Assembly: GCA_036009625.1 (NCBI GenBank)
Contig: DASYLJ010000114.1
Span: 1-9,483 of the forward strand
Direction of reading: 5' to 3'
Source of the DNA: DASYLJ01 sp036009625
Lineage (GTDB): Bacteria > Desulfobacterota > Binatia > DP-6
Length of the DNA: 9,483 nucleotides
Under the pieces are notes generated by a model. The model worked only from the letters and a program-made list of their open reading frames with translations. It was not told the DNA's origin and ran no database searches. How positions within the stretch are numbered: the stretch's first letter is position 1; each line of letters opens with the position of its first letter. Shown piece by piece: positions 1-7,699 of the stretch. Made by a program: the position numbers and the translations under genes.

Positions 1-35
1 TGACAAGCCGACGGGCCCGTGGCATCGAGACCCCC
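1..35. other. Left-edge leader of the lipoprotein gene
   Basis: These 35 bases precede the lipoprotein ATG. A TGA at 1-3 could be the stop of an upstream plus-strand gene, but nothing in the window tests this. I see no clear promoter and no good Shine-Dalgarno. Confidence 0.3.
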
Positions 36-431
36 ATGCATCGTGTCGCCGCCCTCTGCTTCACCGTCGTCCTGCTCGCCGGCTGCTCGCTCTTCGTGAT
101 CCCCACCCCCCTCACCAAGCTCACCGGCATGTGGCAGGAACGGCTCCCGGACGGCTACACGACGAAGCTGGTGAGCCTCTGGATCCAACCGAACGGCCGC
201 GCCACCTTCGAGATGGTGACGCTCGGCCAGGACCGCGGCGCCCCGGTCGTCGCGGGTCGATGGTCGTTGGTCGACGACACGCAGCTGACGGTGCAGCTCG
301 GGGACGATACGGGCAAGCCGCAGGGCCAACCGCTGGTCTACGACGTCGCCGGCGATCGCCTGATCCCCAAGCGTTGGGATCACAAGCTGTACGGGCCGGA
401 GGGGTTACCGCTGCGCAAGCGCGAGCATTGA
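36..431 (+). CDS. Small predicted lipoprotein of unknown function
   Basis: The product is 131 aa. It opens with a short lipoprotein signal peptide: His2-Arg3, a hydrophobic stretch at about residues 4-16, and the lipobox LAGC with the predicted lipidated Cys at 17. Ser follows at +2, which in diderms favours outer-membrane sorting (family knowledge). The mature part is rich in predicted beta-strand. It has a GMW near residue 32, the phrase QPNGRATFEM and a GRWSLVDDTQLTVQL strand pair, a pattern seen in small beta-barrel or lipocalin-like envelope lipoproteins. I do not recognise a specific family, so no function is assigned. The ATG is chosen because it places the signal peptide correctly; the Shine-Dalgarno upstream is poor (GAGA at most). 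The frame stays open to the left window edge, so a longer N-terminus is formally possible but would spoil the signal. It converges on rpe and is probably unrelated to the sugar-phosphate operon. Confidence 0.8.
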   Translation: MHRVAALCFTVVLLAGCSLFVIPTPLTKLTGMWQERLPDGYTTKLVSLWIQPNGRATFEMVTLGQDRGAPVVAGRWSLVDDTQLTVQLGDDTGKPQGQPLVYDVAGDRLIPKRWDHKLYGPEGLPLRKREH

Positions 432-445
432 GACGGAGGGCACCA

Positions 446-1122
446 TCACACGGCCGAGCACGCCGCCCGCAGGACGCGGATGCTGTCGCTTACCGATGCG
501 CGATCGTTGAAGACGGTGCTCCCCGCAACGGCGATGGTCATGCCGGCCTCGGCGAGCGCTCGGATGTTCTTCGCGCCCACGCCGCCGTCGACCTCGATCT
601 CGATGTGATCGAGGTTGCGCTGGCGGAGCGTCGTCCGGAGACGGCGCACCTTGTCGATGCTCGACGCGATGAACGCCTGGCCACCGAAGCCGGGGTTCAC
701 CGACATGATGAGCGCGACGTCGATGTCGGGCAGTATCTCGTCGAGCGTCCCGAGGGGCGTGGCGGGATTGAGCGCGACCCCGGGCTGCGCCGACAGCTCG
801 CGGATGGCCCCCACCGTGCGATGAAGGTGCGGACACGCCTCGACGTGGACCGTCATGGCGCCGGCGCCGGCGCGCGCGAAGTCGGCCAGGTAGCGATCCG
901 GCGCCTCGATCATGAGGTGCACCTCGAGCAGCGCACCGACGCGCTCGGCGAGCGGTCGCAGCGCCTCCACCACGAGCGGCCCCATGCTGATGTTGGGCAC
1001 GAAGTGCCCGTCCATGACGTCGATGTGGATGCGCCGCACCCCGGCGGTGAGCGCATCCTCGACCTGCGCACCCAGGCGACGGAAGTCGGCCGCCAGGATC
1101 GACGGTGCAATGACGACGTCGC

Positions 1123-1126
<4 letters not shown>
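446..1126 (-). CDS. rpe: Ribulose-phosphate 3-epimerase
   Basis: This 226-aa protein has the normal length for Rpe, a cytoplasmic (beta/alpha)8 metalloenzyme interconverting D-ribulose-5-P and D-xylulose-5-P. Visible landmarks, in order, are APSIL with Ser9, the metal and catalytic segment HIDVMDGHFVPN (His34, Asp36, residues 34-45), EVHLM with His70, MSVNPGFGGQ (141-150, including the phosphate loop), EVDGGV with the second catalytic Asp180, and the terminal phosphate-binding AGSTVF (201-206). All expected metal and acid/base residues are present. The frame is open for a further 142 codons upstream, but homology begins at the ATG at 1126. That ATG overlaps the pgi stop as ATGA, and the Shine-Dalgarno is weak, so initiation probably depends on pgi translation. 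It is the last gene of the operon, and it supplies xylulose-5-P, the phosphoketolase substrate made by the first gene. Confidence 0.97.
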
Positions 1127-2750
<1,624 letters not shown>

Positions 2751-2751
<1 letters not shown>

Positions 2752-3836
2752 CAGCCGGCCTTCTTGAGGCTGGCGCTCTTTCCCACCAGGCAGGTCAGCA
2801 GCTCCTCCCACGACTTCACGAACGACGACGCGCCGTCGCGCTGGAGCTGCGCTGCGAGCTCATCGAGATCGACGCCGGCACGCATGAACTCGTCGAGCAC
2901 GTCCTCGGCGTCGCCCCCGTCGCGCGGCAGCTTGCCACCGACGGTGCCGTGATCGCCGAAGGCCAGCAGCGTCTTCTCGGGTATGGTGTCGATGGTGTGG
3001 GGCGCCGCCAGCGCCTCGACGTAGAGCGTGTCGGGTGCCTTCGGATCCTTCGTGCCTGTGCTGGCCCAGAGGAGGCGCTGCGAGCGCGCGCCCTCGTTGA
3101 CGAGCCGCAGCCACCGATCCGACGCCAGCAGGTCGCGATAGGCGGCGTAGGTACGTCGGCCGATGGCGATACCGAGGCGGTTGACGAGCGCCGCCGGCAC
3201 CGTCTTCGCCACCGCCGCATCCCAGCGGCTGACGAACACCGATGCCACCGACGCGACGTGCGGGTTGAGCCCCGCGGCCACCCGACGCTCGATGCCGCGC
3301 AGGTAGGCGCGCGCCGCCGCGAGGTAGTGCTCGCGCGAGAACAGCAGCGTCACGTTCACCGGCACACCAGCGAAGATGGTCTCCTCGATCGCGGGCAGTC
3401 CCTCGGCCGTGCCGGGAATCTTGATGAACAGGTTCGGCCGTCCGGCGCGGGTCCACAGGTCCTTGGCCGCCGCCACCGTGCTCTTGGCGTCGTACGCGAG
3501 CTTCGGGGACACCTCGAGCGACACCCAACCGTCGACCCCGTTGGTGCGGTCGTAGATCGGACGGAAGAGATCGGCGGCGCGCGTCAGGTCTTCGATGGCC
3601 AGGTCGAAGAAGAGCGCCTCGCCTTCGCGGCCGGCCTTCGTCTTCTCGAGGATGGCGCCGTCGTAGTCGGTGCTGTTCTTGATGGCCTGGTCGAAGATGG
3701 TGGGGTTCGAGGTCAGACCCGTGACCGAGAGATCGCGGATGTAGCCCTGGAGACCGCCGTCGTCGAGGAGCTTGCGCGTGATGTTGTCCAGCCAGAGACT
3801 CTGGCCGGCCTCGTGGAGCGTCCGGGTCGCGTTCAT
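2751..3836 (-). CDS. tal: Transaldolase, long bacterial type
   Basis: At 361 aa this matches the longer transaldolase class found in mycobacteria and cyanobacteria rather than the roughly 220-aa TalC/MipB class. It transfers a dihydroxyacetone unit between sedoheptulose-7-P plus glyceraldehyde-3-P and erythrose-4-P plus fructose-6-P, through a Schiff base. The sequence shows LWLDNITR with Asp17, GLTSNPTIF (40-48) with Asn44, SLEVSP with Glu108, NLFIKIPGT with the Schiff-base Lys139, NVTLLFS (161-167), and SVASVFVSR (196-204). All canonical catalytic residues are therefore present. The ATG at 3836 overlaps the pgl stop as ATGA and has AGGAGG four bases upstream, which decides the start over an in-frame ATG at 4049 inside pgl. 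It is directly followed by pgi. Fused transaldolase-phosphoglucose isomerase proteins are known in other bacteria; here the two are separate but in the same order. Confidence 0.97.
2759..2765 (-). promoter_or_regulatory. Ribosome binding site of pgi inside the tal 3' end
   Basis: AAGAAGG on the minus strand also encodes the last lysine codons of tal (the protein ends KKAG). It lies seven bases before the pgi ATG and supports the start at 2751 rather than 2811. Confidence 0.65.
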
Positions 3837-4567
3837 CGTGCCTCCTGTTTGAGCTGTGCCGCGGCGGCCGCGTCGACCAGCCAGCGTAACGTTCCATTCG
3901 TCGGCGCCACCACCTGCGACGGCAGGACGTCGGGCTGCCGCGGCCCCTCGAGCACGCGTGCCAGGATGGGCGCCTTGCCAGCCCCCGACACCAGGAACAC
4001 CACCTCGGCGGCGGCGTTGATGGCGGCCGGCGTCAGCGTGATACGCCACATGCCGACCTCGGGGATGTGCTCGGCAACGACCCAGCGTGTGTGCTCGTGC
4101 ACCGCCGTCATGCCGGGGAACAGCGAGGCCGTGTGACCGTTGTCGCCCATGCCGAGCAGGACGAGATCGAGCCGCGTGCGGTTCCCGACGACCTCGCGCA
4201 GCGCGCGCTCGTAGTCGGCGGCCGCCGTGACTGGATCGTCCTCGCCACGCATGCGGAGCACCTGTTCGGGCGGAATCGGCACGCGGTCGAGTAGCGCCTC
4301 GCGCGCCATGCGGTAGTTGCTGGCGGGATCGTTCGGCGGCACGCAGCGCTCGTCACCGAAGCAGGCGTAGACGTGCGCCCAGTCGATCCGCGCCGCATAC
4401 CCCGGCGTGGCGAGCAGCTGGAAGAGCCGCTTCGGCGTGGTGCCGCCCGAGAGCGCCAGCGTGAAGCGGCCCGACTCCTCGATGGCTTCCGCCGCGGCAC
4501 GCACCACCGTCTCGGCGGCGGCCGTCATCAGCGCGTCGCCATCCGCACAGACCTCGACTTCAGGCAT
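3833..4567 (-). CDS. pgl: 6-phosphogluconolactonase, DevB/Pgl family
   Basis: This 244-aa cytoplasmic enzyme hydrolyses 6-phospho-D-glucono-1,5-lactone to 6-phosphogluconate, between Zwf and Gnd. It belongs to the NagB-like Pgl/DevB family, not the beta-propeller YbhE type. Recognisable stretches are LALSGGTTPKRLF (37-49, phosphate loop), ACFGDERCVP (68-77), SNYRMARE (83-90), LLGMGDNGHTASLFPG (137-152), WRITLT (174-179) and GAGKAP (195-200). Aspartate, glutamate and histidine sit at the expected positions of the GDER and GxNGHTASLFP motifs. The ATG at 4567 has AGGGAGG five bases upstream. The frame extends 44 codons further into rpiA, but that extension has no family character. The start overlaps the end of rpiA by 8 nt and the stop overlaps the tal start by 4 nt, both typical of coupled translation. 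Confidence 0.96.
   Translation of the reverse strand: MPEVEVCADGDALMTAAAETVVRAAAEAIEESGRFTLALSGGTTPKRLFQLLATPGYAARIDWAHVYACFGDERCVPPNDPASNYRMAREALLDRVPIPPEQVLRMRGEDDPVTAAADYERALREVVGNRTRLDLVLLGMGDNGHTASLFPGMTAVHEHTRWVVAEHIPEVGMWRITLTPAAINAAAEVVFLVSGAGKAPILARVLEGPRQPDVLPSQVVAPTNGTLRWLVDAAAAAQLKQEAR
3841..3846 (-). promoter_or_regulatory. Ribosome binding site of tal inside the pgl 3' end
   Basis: AGGAGG on the minus strand lies four bases before the tal ATG and within the last codons of pgl. It supports the 3836 start over the upstream in-frame ATG at 4049. Confidence 0.7.
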
Positions 4568-5285
4568 CGGAGCCTCCCTGTCGCACACGCGTCTCGACCC
4601 GTCCGTCGGCAGCGCCGACGAGAATGCGCTCGGCCGTTCCGAGGAAGAGCCCACAGTCGACCACGCCGGCGATGGTGCGCAGCGTGGCGACGAGGGCACG
4701 CGCTGCCCGCCCGTCGGCGAGCGGCGTTTCGAGCGCGCAGTCGATGGTCAGGTTGCCGTTGTCGGTGTGCTGCGGTTTCCCGTCCGTGGAACGCACGGTG
4801 GGCCGCAGGCCGATCGCACGCAGCTGTCGGATGACCGGACCCCGCGCCAGCGGGATCACCTCGATCGGGATGCGGCCGCGCTCGCCGAGCGTCCGCACCA
4901 GCTTCTCGCGCCCGACGAGGATGACCTGGCGTCGCGACGCCGAGGCGACGATGCGCTCGCGCACGAGCGCCCCGCCCCACCCCTTCACCAGATCGAGCTC
5001 GGGACTGACCTCGTCCGCCCCGTCGACCGTCATGTCGAGCTCGACGGTCTCGTCGAGCTCGATGATCGGGATGCCCAACTCGCGCGCGAGGGCCTCCGAC
5101 GCATCGGAGGTGGGCACGCCGGTGACACGCAGGCCGTCGCGTACCCGGGCGCCGAGCTTGTGGATGAACGCGATCGCGGCGCGCCCAGTCCCCAGCCCGA
5201 GTCGCGCGCCGTCGTTCACCAGGGCCAGCGCCGCGGTCGCCACCGCCTGGACGCCGGGATCATCCGTACCGCCGCTCGCGCTCAC
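4560..5285 (-). CDS. rpiA: Ribose-5-phosphate isomerase A, GTG start
   Basis: The 241-aa product is an RpiA-family aldose-ketose isomerase converting ribose-5-P and ribulose-5-P. Visible motifs are the substrate loop GLGTGRAAIAF (30-40), GVPTS (56-60), MTVDGADEV with Asp88 and Asp91, KGWGGALVRE with Lys101 and the catalytic Glu110, and TDNGNLTIDC (174-183). The two Asp, Lys and Glu match the catalytic set of E. coli RpiA. Two loop residues differ from the enterobacterial consensus: Arg35 where GTGST is usual, and Trp103 where KGGG is usual. I believe similar variants exist in other high-GC bacteria. No ATG lies near the conserved N-terminus. The GTG at 5285 has GAGGA upstream and sits 7 nt past the zwf stop. 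The only in-frame ATG, at 5369, would run deep into zwf. It overlaps pgl by 8 nt. Confidence 0.96.
   Translation of the reverse strand: MSASGGTDDPGVQAVATAALALVNDGARLGLGTGRAAIAFIHKLGARVRDGLRVTGVPTSDASEALARELGIPIIELDETVELDMTVDGADEVSPELDLVKGWGGALVRERIVASASRRQVILVGREKLVRTLGERGRIPIEVIPLARGPVIRQLRAIGLRPTVRSTDGKPQHTDNGNLTIDCALETPLADGRAARALVATLRTIAGVVDCGLFLGTAERILVGAADGRVETRVRQGGSDA
4573..4579 (-). promoter_or_regulatory. Ribosome binding site of pgl inside the rpiA 3' end
   Basis: AGGGAGG on the minus strand lies five bases before the pgl ATG and inside rpiA coding sequence. It supports 4567 as the start rather than 4699. Confidence 0.7.
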
Positions 5286-5289
5286 ACCG

Positions 5290-5294
5290 TCCTC
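5290..5294 (-). promoter_or_regulatory. Ribosome binding site of rpiA overlapping the zwf stop
   Basis: Read on the minus strand, the junction is AGTGAGGACGGTGTG. The GAGGA shares bases with the zwf TGA stop and lies four bases before the GTG start codon. This decides the rpiA start and suggests that terminating zwf ribosomes reinitiate here. Confidence 0.7.
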
Positions 5295-6660
5295 ACTGCG
5301 GGTCGTGCCAGCCGCCGACGTCGTCCGCAAGCCGCTTGGCCTCGTCCGGCCCCCAGGTGCCGGGCGCATACTCGTGGATCGGCGTGACGTCGCCCAATAC
5401 CGGCTGCACGACGCGCCAGGCGGCCTCGACGCCGTCCTCGCGCGCGAACAGCATGCCCTGGCCCTCCATGGCGTCGCCGAGCAGCCGATCGTAGGCCTCC
5501 ATCTCGTGGGCCTCGGGCTGGTGGGTGACCCCGAGCTCGGCCGGCTCGGAGACGAGCTCCTCGCCCGGCCGCTTCACCTGCGCACCGATGGCGATGGTGA
5601 CGTCGGGGCTCAAGCGGAAACGGACGTAGTTGGCGTCGATGCCGTCGACCTTGCGCAGCGGCGGCTTCTTCAGCGCGACGAACACCTCGGTGGTGGTGAC
5701 GGGCAGGTTCTTGCCGGCACGGATGAGGAAGGGCACGCCCTCCCAGCGCCACGAGTCGATGTACAGCCGCACCGCCGCGTAGGTCTCGACGGTGGACGTC
5801 GGCGCCACGCCGGGCTCCTTGCGGTAGCCGGTGAACTGCCCACGCACGAGATCGTCCGCATCGAGCGGACGCATCGACCGGAACACCTTCACCTGCTCGT
5901 CGCGCAGCGACTCGTCATAGGTCGTGATCGGGCATTCCATTGCCAGGAAACCGGCGACCTGCAGCATGTGGTTCTGCACCACGTCGCGGATGCAGCCCGC
6001 CTCCTCGTAGAAGCGGCCACGGCCCTGCACGCCGAACGATTCCGCCATCGTGATCTCGACGCTCTCGACGTAGTTCCGGTTCCAGATCGGATCGAGGAAG
6101 GTGTTGCCGAAGCGGAACACGATGATGTTCTGGACCGGCTCCTTGCCGAGGTAGTGATCGATGCGGAAGACGTTGCGCTCCTCGAACACGCTGTGCAGCG
6201 TCTTGTTGAGCTCCGTCGCCGACGCCAGATCGTGGCCGAACGGCTTCTCGATGATGACGCGTGCCTGCGACGCGCAATTCGCCTGGCCGAGGGCCTCGAC
6301 CACCACCCCGAACATGCTGGGCGGAATCGCCAGGTAGTGGGCCGGGCGCGTCGCCGTGCCGAGCTGCGCGCGCAACGCCGCGAACGTGGCCGGGTCGCCG
6401 TAGTCGCCGTCGACGTAGCGCAACAACGACGAGAGCTTCGCGAATGCCGCCTCGTCGACGCCGCCCCCATGTTTGGCGAGGCTCTCGCGAGCGCGATTCT
6501 TGAGCTGCTCGAGCGTCCAGCCGGATTTGGCGACGCCGACCACGGGCACGTTCAGATGCCCGCGGCGGATCATCTGCTGCAGCGCGGGAAATATCTTCTT
6601 GTACGCGAGGTCGCCGCTGGCCCCGAAGAACACCAGCGCATCGGACGGTTCGGCCGCCAT
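5293..6660 (-). CDS. zwf: Glucose-6-phosphate dehydrogenase
   Basis: This 455-aa protein is somewhat shorter than the 480-510 aa of typical Zwf but spans both domains. It oxidises glucose-6-P to 6-phosphogluconolactone, reducing NADP+ (or NAD+ in some members). The N-terminal Rossmann fold begins FFGASGDLAYKK (11-22). The first beta-alpha-beta unit ends VVGVAK, with Lys45 at the site where a basic residue often holds the NADP 2'-phosphate. Then come IEKPFGHDL (137-145), the family signature RIDHYLGKE (166-174), and IRDVVQNHMLQ with the presumed catalytic His231. The C-terminal domain shows RAGKNLP (314-320) and a typical YAPGTWGP end (431-438). The ATG at 6660 shares one base with the gnd stop (TGATG); the Shine-Dalgarno (AGAAG) is modest. 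A frame extension upstream overlaps gnd and is not homologous. No opcA is adjacent. Confidence 0.98.
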   Translation of the reverse strand: MAAEPSDALVFFGASGDLAYKKIFPALQQMIRRGHLNVPVVGVAKSGWTLEQLKNRARESLAKHGGGVDEAAFAKLSSLLRYVDGDYGDPATFAALRAQLGTATRPAHYLAIPPSMFGVVVEALGQANCASQARVIIEKPFGHDLASATELNKTLHSVFEERNVFRIDHYLGKEPVQNIIVFRFGNTFLDPIWNRNYVESVEITMAESFGVQGRGRFYEEAGCIRDVVQNHMLQVAGFLAMECPITTYDESLRDEQVKVFRSMRPLDADDLVRGQFTGYRKEPGVAPTSTVETYAAVRLYIDSWRWEGVPFLIRAGKNLPVTTTEVFVALKKPPLRKVDGIDANYVRFRLSPDVTIAIGAQVKRPGEELVSEPAELGVTHQPEAHEMEAYDRLLGDAMEGQGMLFAREDGVEAAWRVVQPVLGDVTPIHEYAPGTWGPDEAKRLADDVGGWHDPQ

Positions 6661-7673
6661 CACTTCTTCTCGTGGTGGCCGCCGAACTCGTACCGCATGG
6701 CGGAGAGCAGACGATCCTGGAACTCGGCCTCGCCGCGCGACGAGAAACGCTCGAACAGCGCCGCCGCCAGCACGTGCGCCGGTACGGCCTCGTCGATCGC
6801 AGCGTCGAGCGTCCAGCGGCCTTCGCCGGAGTCGGACACACGGCCACTGAACTCCTTGAGCTGCGGGTCGCCGAGCAGGGCCGCCGCGGTGAGGTCGAGG
6901 AGCCACGAGGCCACCACGCTGCCGCGCCGCCACACCTCGGCGATCTCGGGCAGGTTCAGGTCGTACTGGTAGTACTCGGGGTTCCGCAGCGGCGTGGTCT
7001 CGGCGTCGACGTCGCGTTTCCCCTTGCCGACGTTGGCGTGCTTCAGGATGTTGAGCCCTTCGGCATAGGCGGCCATGAGGCCGTACTCGATACCGTTGTG
7101 CACCATCTTGACGAAGTGCCCGGCGCCGTTCGGTCCGCAGTGCAGGTAGCCCTGCTCCGCCGTCCCGCCGCCCGCCTTCTCGCGACCCGGCGTGCGATCG
7201 ATGCTGCCGACACCTGGCGCCAGCGTCGCGAAGAGCGGATCGAGCCGCTTCACGACGTCGTTCTCACCGCCGATCATGAGGCAGTAGCCGCGATCGAGGC
7301 CCCAGACGCCGCCGCTGGTGCCGCAGTCGACGTAGTGGAGCTTCTTCTCGGCGAGGCGTCCGGCGCGGTCGATGTCGTCGCGGTAGTACGAGTTGCCGCC
7401 GTCGACGATGATGTCGCCCGGTTGCAGGACCTTCACCAGGTCGGCCAGCGTGGCGTCGACGACCGCGGCGGGCACCATCAACCAGACGACGCGCGGCGTG
7501 CTCAGCTTGGCGACGAAGTCGGCGAGCGACGTGGCGCCGGTGGCGCCCTCCCCGGCCAGCTCCTTCACTGCATCCGCGGACACGTCATGCACGACGCACG
7601 TGTGCTTCGCCCGCATCCATCGCCGTACCATGTTGGCGCCCATGCGCCCGAGTCCGATCATCCCCACCTGCAT
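6660..7673 (-). CDS. gnd: 6-phosphogluconate dehydrogenase, decarboxylating, short form
   Basis: The 337-aa length marks the short YqeC/GndA-like class; the classical dimeric enzyme is about 470 aa and carries a duplicated helical domain. It converts 6-phosphogluconate to ribulose-5-P plus CO2 with reduction of NAD(P)+. The Rossmann glycine motif is GLGRMGANM (7-15). The second strand ends CVVHD with Asp30, an acidic residue that in this fold usually selects NAD+ over NADP+. Substrate and catalytic motifs follow: DGGNSYYRDD (91-100), CGTSGGVWGLDRGYCLMIGG (117-136), GHFVKMVHNGIEYG (185-198) with the catalytic Lys189 and Asn193, and DSGEGRW (281-287). The ATG at 7673 is backed by AGAGGAGG five bases upstream. 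It follows xfp after 26 nt and overlaps zwf by one base. Confidence 0.96.
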   Translation of the reverse strand: MQVGMIGLGRMGANMVRRWMRAKHTCVVHDVSADAVKELAGEGATGATSLADFVAKLSTPRVVWLMVPAAVVDATLADLVKVLQPGDIIVDGGNSYYRDDIDRAGRLAEKKLHYVDCGTSGGVWGLDRGYCLMIGGENDVVKRLDPLFATLAPGVGSIDRTPGREKAGGGTAEQGYLHCGPNGAGHFVKMVHNGIEYGLMAAYAEGLNILKHANVGKGKRDVDAETTPLRNPEYYQYDLNLPEIAEVWRRGSVVASWLLDLTAAALLGDPQLKEFSGRVSDSGEGRWTLDAAIDEAVPAHVLAAALFERFSSRGEAEFQDRLLSAMRYEFGGHHEKK

Positions 7674-7678
7674 CGCTG

Positions 7679-7686
7679 CCTCCTCT
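7679..7686 (-). promoter_or_regulatory. Strong ribosome binding site of gnd
   Basis: AGAGGAGG on the minus strand lies five bases before the gnd ATG, in the 26-nt gap after xfp. It is the strongest Shine-Dalgarno in the window and fixes the start at 7673. It also suggests gnd is translated independently of xfp, unlike the overlapping genes downstream. No promoter or terminator fits in the rest of the gap. Confidence 0.75.
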
Positions 7687-7699
7687 GCCGTGGTCGCCG

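Noticed and set aside
410..426. Stem-loop as a possible terminator (GCTGCG, loop CAAG, CGC-g-AGC)
   Set aside because: It has only about six pairs with a bulge, lies inside the lipoprotein's last codons, and has no T-run on either side. It is more likely a coincidence of GC-rich coding sequence.
5286..5369. Upstream ATG start for rpiA at 5369
   Set aside because: It would overlap zwf by 77 bases and add residues without RpiA character; the GTG at 5285 has a proper Shine-Dalgarno.
4624..6972. 782-codon open frame on the plus strand
   Set aside because: It is antisense to rpiA, zwf and part of gnd, all strongly conserved enzymes. Its translation is rich in Arg, Ala, His and Ser without motifs, as expected for a shadow frame in high-GC DNA.
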